A DNA stretch of 64,000 nucleotides from Trichormus variabilis 0441 (GCF_009856605.1 NZ_CP047242.1:1858001-1922000); one strand, 5' to 3'; numbered from the stretch's first letter, positions 8,093-17,525 are shown. Notes: generated by a model not told the origin, from the sequence alone. A program made the numbers and translations.

Positions 8093-9772
8093 ATGACACG
8101 AGTTGAATTTCCACCACACATTCCGCCAGATGACAATCAGCCGAAAAATTTGGCGGTTGGACATGGCGTAACTCTGCCAGCTTGGAAATGGCGAGATTAC
8201 TTCACTTTTAATGTAGACCATAAGGTTATTGGTATCCAATACCTGGTAACAGCATTTTTGTTCTATCTCATCGGTGGGTTGATGGCGATCGCTATCCGTA
8301 CCGAGTTAGCAACACCTGATGCAGACTTCATTGATCCGAATCTGTATAACGCCTTCATGACCAATCACGGAACAATCATGATTTTCTTATGGATTGTTCC
8401 TAGTGCCATTGGGGGGTTTGGTAATTATCTCATTCCCTTGATGATTGGGGCGCGGGATATGGCGTTTCCCAAACTGAATGCGATCGCTTTTTGGTTAAAC
8501 CCACCAGCCGGTTTACTCTTGTTACTTAGCTTTATTTTTGGTGGTTCTCAGTCTGGTTGGACTGCTTACCCACCATTGAGTTTAGTAACAGCGCCAATAG
8601 CACAAACCCTGTGGATTTTGGCAATTGTTCTGGTAGGGACTTCTTCCATTCTGGGTTCTGTGAACTTCGTTGTCACCATCTTGATGATGAAGGTTCCGAG
8701 CATGAAATGGGATCAACTACCTTTGTTCTGCTGGGCAATTTTGGCAACATCCGTACTAGCACTACTCTCTACACCAGTGTTAGCTGCGGGTTTAGTTCTG
8801 CTATTATTTGACCTTAACTTTGGTACTTCCTTCTTCAAACCAGATGCTGGCGGTAACGTTGTTATTTACCAACATTTGTTTTGGTTCTACTCCCACCCAG
8901 CAGTATATTTGATGATTCTGCCCATCTTCGGCATTATGTCGGAGGTGATTCCCGTTCATGCACGGAAACCAATTTTTGGTTATAAGGCGATCGCCTATTC
9001 TAGTGTCGCCATCTGTGTAGTCGGTTTGTTCGTCTGGGTTCACCATATGTTTACCAGTGGTACACCCGGTTGGATGCGGATGTTTTTCACCATTTCTACT
9101 TTGATTGTTGCTGTTCCCACTGGTGTGAAAATTTTCGGTTGGGTGGCAACTTTATGGGGTGGAAAGATCCGCTTCACCAGCGCCATGCTGTTTGCTATTG
9201 GCTTGTTGTCCATGTTTGTCATGGGCGGTTTAAGCGGCGTGACAATGGGTACAGCACCTTTTGATGTTCACGTCCACGACACCTATTATGTGGTGGCACA
9301 CTTCCACTACGTTCTGTTTGGTGGTTCTGTATTTGGGATTTATGCCGGGATTTATCACTGGTTCCCCAAAATGACAGGGCGGAAGTTGGGTGAAGGCTGG
9401 GGTCGGATTCACTTTGCCCTGACTTTGGTTGGAACTAACTTGACTTTCTTACCTATGCACAAGTTGGGTTTACAAGGTATGCCCCGGCGGGTAGCAATGT
9501 ATGACCCCCAGTTTGTGGATTTGAATGTACTTTGTACTATCGGTGCATTCATTTTAGGCTTATCGGTGATTCCTTTTACAATCAATGTTCTCTGGAGTTG
9601 GAGCAAGGGCGAATTAGCTGGGGATAATCCTTGGGAAGCTTTGAGCCTGGAATGGACTACTGCTTCTCCTCCTTTGGTGGAAAATTGGGAAGTTCTCCCT
9701 GTGGTGACTCATGGGCCTTATGACTATGGTCATAGTTTAGAAGCCGCACCAGAAGTAAGTGTACAGACCTAA
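8093..9772 (+). CDS. coxA: Cytochrome c oxidase subunit I (cox2 operon)
   Basis: The 559-residue catalytic subunit has 12 predicted helices and all metal ligands of an aa3-type heme-copper oxidase. His95 (NHGTIM) and His405 bind heme a. His268 with Tyr272 (HPAVY) and the pair His317-His318 bind CuB, and His403 (VAHFHYV) binds heme a3. It reduces oxygen to water and pumps protons. The gene starts 47 bp after coxB. Operon placement suggests it works in heterocysts as part of the respiratory oxygen scavenging. HIP1 palindromes occur in the gene. Confidence 0.95.
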   Translation: MTRVEFPPHIPPDDNQPKNLAVGHGVTLPAWKWRDYFTFNVDHKVIGIQYLVTAFLFYLIGGLMAIAIRTELATPDADFIDPNLYNAFMTNHGTIMIFLWIVPSAIGGFGNYLIPLMIGARDMAFPKLNAIAFWLNPPAGLLLLLSFIFGGSQSGWTAYPPLSLVTAPIAQTLWILAIVLVGTSSILGSVNFVVTILMMKVPSMKWDQLPLFCWAILATSVLALLSTPVLAAGLVLLLFDLNFGTSFFKPDAGGNVVIYQHLFWFYSHPAVYLMILPIFGIMSEVIPVHARKPIFGYKAIAYSSVAICVVGLFVWVHHMFTSGTPGWMRMFFTISTLIVAVPTGVKIFGWVATLWGGKIRFTSAMLFAIGLLSMFVMGGLSGVTMGTAPFDVHVHDTYYVVAHFHYVLFGGSVFGIYAGIYHWFPKMTGRKLGEGWGRIHFALTLVGTNLTFLPMHKLGLQGMPRRVAMYDPQFVDLNVLCTIGAFILGLSVIPFTINVLWSWSKGELAGDNPWEALSLEWTTASPPLVENWEVLPVVTHGPYDYGHSLEAAPEVSVQT

Positions 9773-9780
9773 CCCCCTAG

Positions 9781-9805
9781 CCCCCTTCCCTCGTAGGGAA
9801 GGGGG
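9781..9805. repeat. C-rich hairpin repeat, copy 1
   Basis: CCCCCTTCCCT-CGT-AGGGAAGGGGG, a perfect stem in the coxA-coxC gap, preceded by CCTAACCCCCTAG. A near-identical stem occurs at 12155-12177. It may slow or end transcription, but no T-run follows. Confidence 0.7.
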
Positions 9806-9972
9806 AAGCAGGGAAAGCAGGGGGTGCATGGGAAGCAGGGGGAGAAAGAGGCTTTTTGCTGCTATTAACCTTACACAGTTGACTTGCCATACTACTCGCT
9901 ACAGGCTGGGCGTTTGCTAGGAGAGGGGTTGGGTGAGAGGTAAAGAACCGAAAAATTGATGGAGAAGTGAAT

Positions 9973-10566
9973 ATGACTAGTGTGACTGCCCATGAGGCTC
10001 ATGGGGGACATGAGGCGCATCCAGATTTACGGGTTTGGGGGTTGTTGACTTTCCTGATTTCTGAATCTTTGATGTTTGGCGGATTTTTTGCTACTTATCT
10101 GTTTTTTCGTGGGACTACCGAGGTGTGGCCGCCGGAAGGAACAGAGGTAGAGTTGTTTGTTCCAGCAATTAATACCGCCATTCTGTTATCTAGTAGTGTG
10201 GTCATTCACTTCGGTGATATGGCGATTAAGAGAGGTAATGTCTGGGGAATGCGGATTTGGTATTTCCTGACGGCGATTATGGGGGCGGTATTTTTAGCTG
10301 GTCAGGTGTACGAGTACCAGAATTTAGGGTACGGTCTGACTACCAATGTGTTCGCTAACTGCTTCTATATCATGACCGGGTTCCACGGACTGCACGTATT
10401 TATCGGGCTTTTATTGATTTTAGGTGTGTTGTGGCGATCGCGCCGTTCTGGTCATTATTCAGCTACTAAACACACAGGTATCGAAATGGCAGAAATTTAC
10501 TGGCACTTCGTAGACATCATCTGGATTGTTCTTTTTACCTTGGTTTATCTGCTCAACCTTTTGTAA
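9973..10566 (+). CDS. coxC: Cytochrome c oxidase subunit III (cox2 operon)
   Basis: Start at ATG 9973, with GGAG eight bases upstream; an in-frame GTG two codons earlier is too close to that site. The 197-residue protein has about five membrane helices and the subunit III blocks LLTFLISESLMFGGFF and the C-terminal EIYWHFVDIIWIVLF. It stabilises the catalytic subunit and proton pumping. The His-rich start (AHEAHGGHEAH) may bind metal; that is a guess. The 200-bp gap after coxA, with a stable hairpin, is longer than the coxB-coxA gap. Confidence 0.93.
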   Translation: MTSVTAHEAHGGHEAHPDLRVWGLLTFLISESLMFGGFFATYLFFRGTTEVWPPEGTEVELFVPAINTAILLSSSVVIHFGDMAIKRGNVWGMRIWYFLTAIMGAVFLAGQVYEYQNLGYGLTTNVFANCFYIMTGFHGLHVFIGLLLILGVLWRSRRSGHYSATKHTGIEMAEIYWHFVDIIWIVLFTLVYLLNLL

Positions 10567-10662
10567 ATACAAGGGTAATTGGTAATCGGTAATAGGTAAT
10601 CGGTAATAGTTTCTTCAATTACCAATTAATCATTAGCTATTACCAATTCCCAGGAGGTTATT

Positions 10663-11148
10663 TTGCATACAGACACTAATAAATTTTCCTGGTTCCAAGT
10701 CCCTGAAGATATCAAACATTTGTTAATTTTAGCTGCACAGAGTTGGGACAATACTTCAGTATCAGAGCAATATATCCAACAAGCTTTAGCTATAACTGGA
10801 AAAAATACTGATATATTAGTAGCAGCATATAGGTTTTTTTACTATAAAAATAATTATTCTTTAGCATTGCAAACAACTTACCAATTATTAGATAAAATTA
10901 GAGAATCGGAAAAGTTTCCTGATGAATGGGAGGAACTGAAGCCAATATTGGTTAACCGTCGGGAAGAATCCACCATCAGGTTATACTTGAACGCTTATGC
11001 AGCTGCTGGATTGGTATTAGCTAAGTTAGGGGAAATCGAGCAAGCTAAGGAAATCAGCATGAGAGTCAAGGAAATTGATGACAAGCATGATTTCGGTGCG
11101 GGAATCCTACTGGATGTTTTGACGCGTCCAGCAGACGAAGACGATTAA
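10663..11148 (+). CDS. Unknown helical-repeat protein in the nif/cox2 island
   Basis: 161 residues from a TTG start that is well supported by AGGAGG six bases upstream. The protein is almost all alpha-helical and has tetratricopeptide-like helix pairs (QYIQQALAITG, YSLALQTTYQLLDKI, AGLVLAKLGEIEQAKEI) and an acidic end. Such folds bind other proteins. It follows coxC by about 100 bp on the same strand and may share its transcript. I know no function; a role linked to nitrogen fixation is inferred from the position only. Confidence 0.7.
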   Translation: MHTDTNKFSWFQVPEDIKHLLILAAQSWDNTSVSEQYIQQALAITGKNTDILVAAYRFFYYKNNYSLALQTTYQLLDKIRESEKFPDEWEELKPILVNRREESTIRLYLNAYAAAGLVLAKLGEIEQAKEISMRVKEIDDKHDFGAGILLDVLTRPADEDD

Positions 11149-11291
11149 ATCAGTCAATAGTGAGATAGTGCATTCCTGAGCCGCCCCCGTGGGCGGGTTT
11201 CCCGACTTGAGGGAGTGGCGTGTCGCCTTGCGTCGGAAAGCAACTATCGAACCCGTAAAGGTCAACAGTTATTAGTTAACACTCAACAACC

Positions 11292-11459
11292 ATGAATATG
11301 TTCTCTTTCTTCAGCGCATCTTCCCCTCAAACTCTATCTACATTTTCTAATACTAATAACGACCAGTTTCCTCCTAAAGTTATAGTTCCAACTTTCCCCA
11401 CAACTGATTCGCTGCCGAATGTTAACACTCCTGTATTTGTACTTCCCAGATTTTCTTAA
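11292..11459 (+). CDS. Possible 55-residue Pro/Ser/Thr-rich small protein
   Basis: ATG 11292 to TAA 11459, just ahead of the cupin gene and on the same strand. The product MNMFSFFSASSPQTLSTF... has no charged clusters and is rich in Pro, Thr, Ser and Asn. There is no strong ribosome site (only weak purines), so it could be a leader, a small structural protein or chance. Confidence 0.35.
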   Translation: MNMFSFFSASSPQTLSTFSNTNNDQFPPKVIVPTFPTTDSLPNVNTPVFVLPRFS

Positions 11460-11476
11460 CTGAGAGTTTAAATATC

Positions 11477-12088
11477 ATGCAAGGTAGGGATTGGCTCTTG
11501 ACAGGAGACGGTCAATATCAAGTGTGTAAATCTGCGAGAAGTTGGGATTTATTACAAGAGAATTATCGTCTTTATCGGTTTTTAACTGAGATGGAAGATG
11601 TTCTCAATCAGGTAAGTGATGAATCTACTCGCTTACCTGAAATCCGAATGCTCGTTAGGCGCTTGATTGTAAATTCGTACTGGGTGCGAAGTCAGTATTT
11701 AGACCCTTCTCCAACCACAGGAACCTCTGTTCTCCTCCTATATGATGAATTGGGTTTTCCCTTGACTGTGCAAACAGTCACATTTGCACCAGGAACCCTA
11801 TCTACTATTCATAATCATGGAACTTGGGGAGTTGTCGCGGTCTTAAAAGGGCAAGAAAAAAATACTGTTTGGCGATGCACAAAAACCCTAGATTCTCAAG
11901 ACAAAATCGAGGCGACGGGAGAAATTATTTTATCACCAGGGGACATGATTAGCTTCACTCCCGATGCAATTCATAGCGTCCAAGCAATAGGTGATGAACC
12001 AACTGTCACCTTTAATATCTATGGCGAAACTGACCCCAAACAAAGATTCGAGTTTGATGCAGTTACCCATAATGCCAAAAAGTTTTAA
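11477..12088 (+). CDS. Cysteine dioxygenase-type cupin
   Basis: 203 residues with a cupin barrel. The first metal motif is TIHNHGTWGVVAVLKGQE (about residues 112-130) and the second is PGDMISFTPDAIHSV, giving the three-His iron site of cysteine dioxygenases, which oxidise cysteine to cysteine sulfinate. It lies 390 bp after the helical-repeat gene and before the nitrogenase-associated gene, with cysK convergent beyond. Sulfur handling for Fe-S or FeMo-cofactor synthesis is a reasonable inference. Substrate choice between cysteine and another thiol cannot be read from the sequence. Confidence 0.75.
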   Translation: MQGRDWLLTGDGQYQVCKSARSWDLLQENYRLYRFLTEMEDVLNQVSDESTRLPEIRMLVRRLIVNSYWVRSQYLDPSPTTGTSVLLLYDELGFPLTVQTVTFAPGTLSTIHNHGTWGVVAVLKGQEKNTVWRCTKTLDSQDKIEATGEIILSPGDMISFTPDAIHSVQAIGDEPTVTFNIYGETDPKQRFEFDAVTHNAKKF

Positions 12089-12154
12089 GGGGAAGTTAGA
12101 AGGTAGGAGTTAATAATTAACCCTGTGTGCGACTTTTTCAAACCTAACCCCCAA

Positions 12155-12177
12155 CCCCTTCCCTACAAGGGAAGGGG
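12155..12177. repeat. C-rich hairpin repeat, copy 2
   Basis: CCCCTTCCCT-ACA-AGGGAAGGGG, preceded by CCTAACCCCCAA. Same element as at 9781-9805. Next to it (12190-12240) is a second kind of repeat, GCTACCCTGCGGGTACTCC..., that recurs in altered form near 34147-34205. Confidence 0.7.
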
Positions 12178-12335
12178 AGCAAGAATTAAAGCTACCCTGC
12201 GGGTACTCCTACGGAGAACTCGTAGAGTAGCAAGCTATGGATAGGGGTTTCAAGAATAAGTTACACATCAGGTTAATTATCCTCCTATTCCCTATTCCCC
12301 ATTACCCATTCCCTACTCATTAGGAGATACTTCAA

Positions 12336-12851
12336 ATGGCTAGAGTAATTTTCTATGAAAAACCCGGTTGTAAAGGTGGTACTCGTCAGAAAGTTTTGTT
12401 AACTGCGGCTGGACATGAAGTGATCACTTACAATCTGCTTACAGAACCTTGGACTGTGGAACGTCTGCGTTCATTTTTTGGCGATCGCCCAGTCACCGAC
12501 TGGTTTAATCGTTCCGCGCCACAAATCAAGTCTGGTGAGATTGTTCCCGAACAACTAGACGAGCAAACAGCATTACTTTTAATGCTGAGAGAGCCTTTAT
12601 TAATTCGTCGCCCTTTATTGCAAGTAGGCGATCGCCGCGAAGTTGGTTTTGATGTCGAAATCCTCGAAACTTGGATTGGCTTAAAACCTGTAGACGAATC
12701 CTTCCGCGCCATGAGCGAAAACCTCATGAGCCAAGATTTGCAAGGCTGCGCCCACGGTAATGGTCATAGTCACGATCATCACCACGACCATCAAGGCGGA
12801 TGCAACCATCATGGTCAACAAGAACACCACAGACAAAGCTGTCATCATTAA
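12336..12851 (+). CDS. Nitrogenase-associated ArsC-like protein with His-rich tail
   Basis: 171 residues; AGGAG lies 11 bases ahead of the ATG. Residues 1-125 have the ArsC/Spx thioredoxin-like fold (VIFYEKPGCKGGTRQKVLL) and match the family called nitrogenase-associated protein in diazotrophs. Only one Cys lies in the active loop, so reductase activity of the ArsC kind is doubtful. From residue 136 the tail is almost all His, Gln, Asp and Gly with three Cys (GNGHSHDHHHDHQGG, then more), a likely metal-binding extension. Function in nitrogenase metal supply is inferred. Confidence 0.82.
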   Translation: MARVIFYEKPGCKGGTRQKVLLTAAGHEVITYNLLTEPWTVERLRSFFGDRPVTDWFNRSAPQIKSGEIVPEQLDEQTALLLMLREPLLIRRPLLQVGDRREVGFDVEILETWIGLKPVDESFRAMSENLMSQDLQGCAHGNGHSHDHHHDHQGGCNHHGQQEHHRQSCHH

Positions 12852-12867
12852 ACACTAAACACTTGTA

Positions 12868-12890
12868 GAGACGTAGCGGTGCTACGTCTC
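12868..12890. repeat. GAGACGTAGC palindrome just after the His-rich gene
   Basis: GAGACGTAGC-GGT-GCTACGTCTC, 16 bp after the stop codon at 12851. It belongs to the GTAGAGACG palindrome family. It may act as a bidirectional terminator between this gene and the convergent cysK. Confidence 0.65.
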
Positions 12891-12917
12891 CAACTCCAAC
12901 AAAGTTATTGCACAAAA

Positions 12918-13877
12918 TTACCGAACGCCAGCAGTTTCATTCGTCAAATCCTGAAACAAAGGGGTGCTGAGGTAGCGTTCGCCGAAGGAAGGTTGAACCA
13001 TCACAATTAACTTACCGGCGTTTTCGGGACGTTTCCCCACCTGTAAAGCTGCACACAAAGCCGCACCAGAGGAGATACCAGATAACAAACCTTCTTCCCT
13101 GGCTAAACGCCGCCCGTAACTCATCGCTTGATCATCACTCACCCTGATGACTTCATCCACCAATTCCAGGCGGAGGACATCGGGAACAAAGCCTGCGCCG
13201 ATACCTTGGATTTTGTGCGGCCCTGCTTGTCCACCGGAAAGGATAGGACTATTGCTTGGTTCAACTGCGATCGCCTGAAAACTAGGTTTGCGTTGCTTCA
13301 GTACCTCTGCAATCCCGGTAATCGTTCCTCCAGTACCCACCCCAGCAATTACAATATCAACTTCACCATCGGTATCATTCCAAATTTCTTCAGCAGTAGT
13401 TTCGCGGTGGATTTTGGGGTTAGCTGGGTTGCGAAACTGTTGCAACATATGAGCATCAGGGGTACTAGCCACAAGTTCTTCAGCTTTGCGAATGGCTCCC
13501 CGCATACCTTCCGTACCTGGAGTCAACTCTAAAGTTGCACCATAAGCCCGCAACATAGCCCGTCTTTCTTGGCTCATGGTTTCTGGCATAGTCAAAATTA
13601 ACCGATAACCACGGGCGGCGGCTACCATTGCCAGAGCAATTCCTGTGTTACCAGAAGTTGGTTCTACTAAAATAGTTTTTCCCGGTGTGATTAAACCTTC
13701 CGCTTCTGCTGAGTTAATCATACTCACCCCAATCCGGTCTTTTACGGAAGAGGCTGGATTCATACCTTCTAGTTTGACAACTATTCTCGCAACTACTCCT
13801 TCCGCTTGCGGAATCTTATTCAGCTTAACTAAAGGTGTACCTCCAATAAGTTCTGTTACATCATTAGCAATTCGCAT
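12918..13877 (-). CDS. cysK: Cysteine synthase A (O-acetylserine sulfhydrylase)
   Basis: 319 residues, PLP enzyme of fold type II. The PLP lysine is in [11 protein letters not shown] (near residue 45), the substrate loop is [11 protein letters not shown], and the phosphate-binding loop is [10 protein letters not shown]. It makes cysteine from O-acetylserine and sulfide in the cytosol. AGGAG precedes the ATG. The gene is convergent with the nitrogenase-associated gene. Cysteine is the sulfur donor for NifS-type cluster assembly, so the location in this island could be more than chance. Confidence 0.93.
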   Translation of the reverse strand: MRIANDVTELIGGTPLVKLNKIPQAEGVVARIVVKLEGMNPASSVKDRIGVSMINSAEAEGLITPGKTILVEPTSGNTGIALAMVAAARGYRLILTMPETMSQERRAMLRAYGATLELTPGTEGMRGAIRKAEELVASTPDAHMLQQFRNPANPKIHRETTAEEIWNDTDGEVDIVIAGVGTGGTITGIAEVLKQRKPSFQAIAVEPSNSPILSGGQAGPHKIQGIGAGFVPDVLRLELVDEVIRVSDDQAMSYGRRLAREEGLLSGISSGAALCAALQVGKRPENAGKLIVMVQPSFGERYLSTPLFQDLTNETAGVR

Positions 13878-14870
13878 TATTTTACTCCTAAAATTCTTAA
13901 TCCAGAGTGAATTGTTTACTTATAACAATTAGCTTATACGTATTAAATTTACAAATCAGCTTGCGTGAGAATATATGTGATGTACTTTCACTAAAGCATA
14001 AAACCAGTGACTAAATAAAGCTATTTAAAAACATTTACCTAGTATTTTTCTTTTTAAATAAAATTTGTCTTCCCAAACACATTTACACATTAAAAAATAT
14101 TAAATATCTCTTGCTCATGGAACTCTGTTTATGTAGCCATCGTCTACATAACTAAGAATTTGGTGAATTTATTGTATCACTTTGTTCAAATCACACATTT
14201 TATATAATTTTAATTGTTTTTTCTGGCTTGTTTTTATATACTCACCGATACATATATTTTGCTTGAGTACAATTTTTCAGCATAAATCACTCAACCACAA
14301 AGTTGATTGTATTCGCCGCCTATTTAGCTTTGAGCTTGCTTTGATAAATGCCAGAACCCCAGTCAATAAATGCTAGTACCCCACCTCAAAAATACTAGTA
14401 CCCATACCCCAAATAATTTTTGTAATCTTTATAAGATAAGGGTTTGCAGATTTGAGTACAAAACTAATAAATTTAATAATCTTGATCCGACTCATATAAA
14501 CCATAGGCAAGAAGGTCGGCTGATATAAAACTAATAGGATTTACGCAGAGATTCCCCTCTACCCCCCGAAATTCAATGGGTTAAACCAAAGAACTAGGGG
14601 GGACTTCTTAATCATTAAAGAGTAATCGGTGAACATCTTTAAAAATTAATAGCTGATAACCTAAATTAGGTATTGGTGGCATCTAAATTTGCCAAAGTAT
14701 ACCGACTTTTTAAAATAATATGATTTTTCAATTATGACATATTTTATTTTTCAGTGTCGGCTACTTAGTTAGACCATCAAACTTTATTGATAATGAGAAC
14801 ATGAAAAAGTTTGTCAGACTACTCCCCACTCCCTACTCCCCACTCCCTTCTTTAAGATAGGAGAGCAAAG
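13878..14870. other. Long AT-rich spacer
   Basis: Almost 1 kb between cysK (-) and the next gene (+). It holds an inverted repeat TATGTAG-N7-CTACATA at about 14129-14150, 250 bp upstream of cysK. Near 14365-14405 there are two related CTAGTACCC phrases, and near 14565-14600 an imperfect CCCCCC/GGGGGG pair. Heptamer-like CTCCCCACTCCCT repeats sit at 14820-14850. A 64-codon frame at 14182-14376 has no support. Confidence 0.5.
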
Positions 14871-15296
14871 ATGAAAGTCAAACTCTTAAATGTTCTCACG
14901 GTTTTTTTAGTTACTTTTACGGTGTTATCTCCAGGGCTAATCATATTCGGTGTCGTTTGGGTAAGACATATAGAGTTCGTTAAAACACAGAAATTAGCAT
15001 TTGCAGTCAATAATATTAATCCAGCAGATACCACTCTATCCACCACAAACACAACTCAAAACTTAGAATTACCCCAAGTTAGCACCCAAATTTCTGATCG
15101 AAATATCGTGAATCAACTGCTGACTGCTGAACAGTATAAACTCGCTGTCCTCCTGCAATGGTTCGTTTTGCTAACCCCTATATTTATTGGGTTAGGAATT
15201 ATTGTTTATGACAGATATCTTGTTTACCGTGCTGCTGTTTTAAGAGAACAAATTGAAATGTTAGAAAGACTTTGGCAGCAAAGTATTGAACAATGA
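14871..15296 (+). CDS. Unknown two-helix membrane protein
   Basis: 141 residues with GGAG eight bases before the ATG. One membrane helix lies near residues 8-30 and another near 94-114, with a polar Thr/Asn-rich stretch between (DTTLSTTNTTQNLE), probably outside the cytosol, and a charged helical tail (AAVLREQIEMLERLW). I do not recognise a family. It heads a run of small same-strand genes within the nitrogen-fixation island. Confidence 0.65.
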   Translation: MKVKLLNVLTVFLVTFTVLSPGLIIFGVVWVRHIEFVKTQKLAFAVNNINPADTTLSTTNTTQNLELPQVSTQISDRNIVNQLLTAEQYKLAVLLQWFVLLTPIFIGLGIIVYDRYLVYRAAVLREQIEMLERLWQQSIEQ

Positions 15297-15375
15297 ATCA
15301 ATTCAAAATTCACAATAAAAACAACTGGCGACTGACCACTGACAACTAACAATTTTGTAAAAAACCAAATTCACT

Positions 15376-15651
15376 ATGACTGAAGCAACACAAGAACGCC
15401 AAACTTCATACTTTAATCTAATTGATGAATTACTACAATGTCCGAATGGTCAAGAACCAGCAATATTAGAAGCTAAAGCAGAATTAATTGATGCTGGTTT
15501 TGTGGAAACTATCGTACAAGTAGCAACAGCATTTGCACATCAAGGTAATCAAGATGGGGCGCAGTTTTTATTTTTTTTAGCTCGTGAGTTAGCGAAAAGT
15601 TTGGGCTTGTATCCTGATTTTCAAAAATCTGAAGGAGCAAATGAGGGATAA
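15376..15651 (+). CDS. Small helical protein, cyanobacterial type
   Basis: 91 residues, all helical: YFNLIDELLQCPNGQEPAIL, LIDAGFVETIVQVATAFAHQG, AQFLFFLARELAKSLG. This pattern recalls the N-terminal segment found before tetratricopeptide/CHAT regions in many cyanobacterial proteins, here standing alone. It ends 2 bp before the next gene's ATG, so the two are surely co-transcribed. Function unknown. Confidence 0.65.
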   Translation: MTEATQERQTSYFNLIDELLQCPNGQEPAILEAKAELIDAGFVETIVQVATAFAHQGNQDGAQFLFFLARELAKSLGLYPDFQKSEGANEG

Positions 15652-15653
15652 TA

Positions 15654-15965
15654 ATGCTACTAACTGCAACTGATGCTGGACACATAGCGTTAGAGTTTCT
15701 CCTAGCAGACTGGAATATTGTAGATGAATACAGAGATTGGTTTAGCGTTTTTAATTCTCGTCTGACGGGTCAGAGTTGGTATATTGTAGAGTTAGGTATA
15801 GAAGGATTTCCTGATAGGTGGTATATCCAAGTTTACGATACAGGAGAATGTGACCCTAACTATACTTTTGCTTCCCCTATTCATGCTTCTGAAGGATTTG
15901 CCGACTTGAGTCATTTACCAGAAATTGTGGCTGAAGTATTAGTTGCAGAGCGCAAGTCTAGATAA
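15654..15965 (+). CDS. Unknown 103-residue acidic protein
   Basis: Starts 2 bp after the preceding stop. The product is acidic and rich in Trp and Tyr (EYRDWFSVFNSRLTGQSWY, GFPDRWYIQVYD). It has no signal or membrane segment. A strong terminator hairpin follows at once. I do not recognise a family. Confidence 0.65.
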   Translation: MLLTATDAGHIALEFLLADWNIVDEYRDWFSVFNSRLTGQSWYIVELGIEGFPDRWYIQVYDTGECDPNYTFASPIHASEGFADLSHLPEIVAEVLVAERKSR

Positions 15966-15968
15966 GAT

Positions 15969-16007
15969 AAAATATCCCCGACCTCTTTAACAAGTCGGGG
16001 ATATTTT
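15969..16007 (+). terminator. Hairpin terminator
   Basis: AAAATATCCCCGAC, an 11-base loop, then GTCGGGGATATTTTAT. It directly follows the 103-residue gene. The stem is related to the AGATCCCCGACTT elements at 49445 and 52445. Confidence 0.8.
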
Positions 16008-16166
16008 ATTTCAATTTGTATGGAATTATAAATGTTAATTAAAATCTAATTTTTCACATATATTCTATTAATAAATAGAAAAAATAATACTGAATTTGTC
16101 AACATTATATGACAAAAATATGTTATATTAGTTAGCGTGATGTACGCTACATAAATATCAATTGCA

Positions 16167-16502
16167 ATGATTGCGGAAGATATCCTAGCTAAGGAATTCA
16201 CAAGAGTCGTCAATCACTACTACCCAAAAGTCGGGGAATTATTAGACGGGTGTCATGTGAAAGTCATCACCTGTTTCTGGGGACGACCTGCTAGACGCTT
16301 GCAATATATAGGGATTTATTGTTCTGGTGAAATGCTCCCTTATGTGCAGTCTCAAAAAGAAATACTCAGAGAAGTAGCTGAAAACATGGGATTAGTGCAA
16401 GTAGTTTGCATGAATGCTAAACGATTATTGCGAGACCCCATGTCTAAGCTGAAAGATAACGACCCACGCCTATGGCTGGAGTTGCAGATGGTAGCAAGGT
16501 AG
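16167..16502 (+). CDS. Unknown 111-residue protein
   Basis: Starts at ATG 16167, 22 bp before the monooxygenase gene at its other end, so probably co-transcribed with it. The protein is soluble, with a beta-rich centre (HVKVITCFWGRPARRLQYIGIYC) and a helical end; Cys residues at about 30, 48 and 80 stand out. No family recognised. The upstream sequence GTGATGTACGCTACAT is a short imperfect palindrome. Confidence 0.6.
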   Translation: MIAEDILAKEFTRVVNHYYPKVGELLDGCHVKVITCFWGRPARRLQYIGIYCSGEMLPYVQSQKEILREVAENMGLVQVVCMNAKRLLRDPMSKLKDNDPRLWLELQMVAR

Positions 16503-16523
16503 AGTAGGAATCGCTAGCAAATA

Positions 16524-17525
16524 ATGAAAACTGGACTGTTCTGCAATTACGAAAATCATCACCAAGACTCGCGTCGAGCCATTTTTGAACAAGTGGCGCT
16601 AGTACGACAGGCGGAAAAGTTGGGTTTTGACGAGGCTTGGGTAACAGAGCATCATTTTAATGAAGTAAATCTCAGTTCGTCAATATTGCTGTTGATGGCA
16701 CATTTAGCAGGTGTCACCTCAACTATTAAATTAGGTACGGCGGCGGTGTTATTACCATTCCACAACCCGATTCGGGTGGCGGAAGATATTGCTACCTTAG
16801 ATAATTTGTGCAATGGACGATTATTATTTGGTGTCGCTAAAGGGGGGCCATTTCCCCAACATAACAAGCACTTTGCCACACCAATGGGTGAATCTCGCGC
16901 GATGATGTTAGAGGCACTGGCATTGATTCAAAAGCTCTTATATGAAACTGATGTATCATTTAACGGACAATATTATCAATGCGATCGCCTCACAGTTTAC
17001 CCTAAACCTTTACAGCAAGAAATCCCGGTTTATCTAGCCACTGGTGATGATGCAGGTATTGAATTTGCGGCCAAACACTCCTTTGCTTTGATGGGGGGGC
17101 CGCCGTTTGCTCTGGAGAGATTAAAAAAGACAGTGCAAACCTATCGAGCCTTAAATTCTAGTGGTGGGGAAAAATTTGTTTTAGCACGCTTCTTTTATGT
17201 AGGTAAAACCTATGATGAAGCAGTCAGCGAAGCTTTACCTTTTATTAGGTATTTTAGCCAGAAAATGACAGCTAATTCGTCTCAAGTAATGCAGAACGGT
17301 TCTAGCGGTCACAAGCAATTTGACCGCACAAATATTTGTTTTGATGAAGACTACTTGATTGAAAATTCCATCATTGGTGATGTTGCTACTTGTCGAGACA
17401 AAATCAAGAAATTTCAAGACGAATTGGATCTAGGTACATTAGCGCTCAAACCCTCATCTTTTGCTTTGCAAAAAAATCAGGAAAGCTTGCAGCGCTACAA
17501 CCAAGAGGTACAAAATTATGTCTAA
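16524..17525 (+). CDS. Luciferase-like (LLM class) flavin-dependent monooxygenase
   Basis: 333 residues with the bacterial luciferase TIM barrel: EQVALVRQAEKLGFDEAWVTEHHF, then LGTAAVLLPFHNPIRVAEDIATLD, then GRLLFGVAKGG. It needs reduced FMN and oxygen or acts as an F420/FMN oxidoreductase; the substrate cannot be told. A spacer of 21 bp separates it from the 111-residue gene, and its end overlaps the next start by 8 bases. The three genes therefore look like one operon, in a nitrogen-fixation neighbourhood. Confidence 0.85.
   Translation: MKTGLFCNYENHHQDSRRAIFEQVALVRQAEKLGFDEAWVTEHHFNEVNLSSSILLLMAHLAGVTSTIKLGTAAVLLPFHNPIRVAEDIATLDNLCNGRLLFGVAKGGPFPQHNKHFATPMGESRAMMLEALALIQKLLYETDVSFNGQYYQCDRLTVYPKPLQQEIPVYLATGDDAGIEFAAKHSFALMGGPPFALERLKKTVQTYRALNSSGGEKFVLARFFYVGKTYDEAVSEALPFIRYFSQKMTANSSQVMQNGSSGHKQFDRTNICFDEDYLIENSIIGDVATCRDKIKKFQDELDLGTLALKPSSFALQKNQESLQRYNQEVQNYV

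Noticed and set aside
14182..14376. 64-codon frame in the spacer after cysK
   Set aside because: Begins at TTG without a ribosome site and has no family features.
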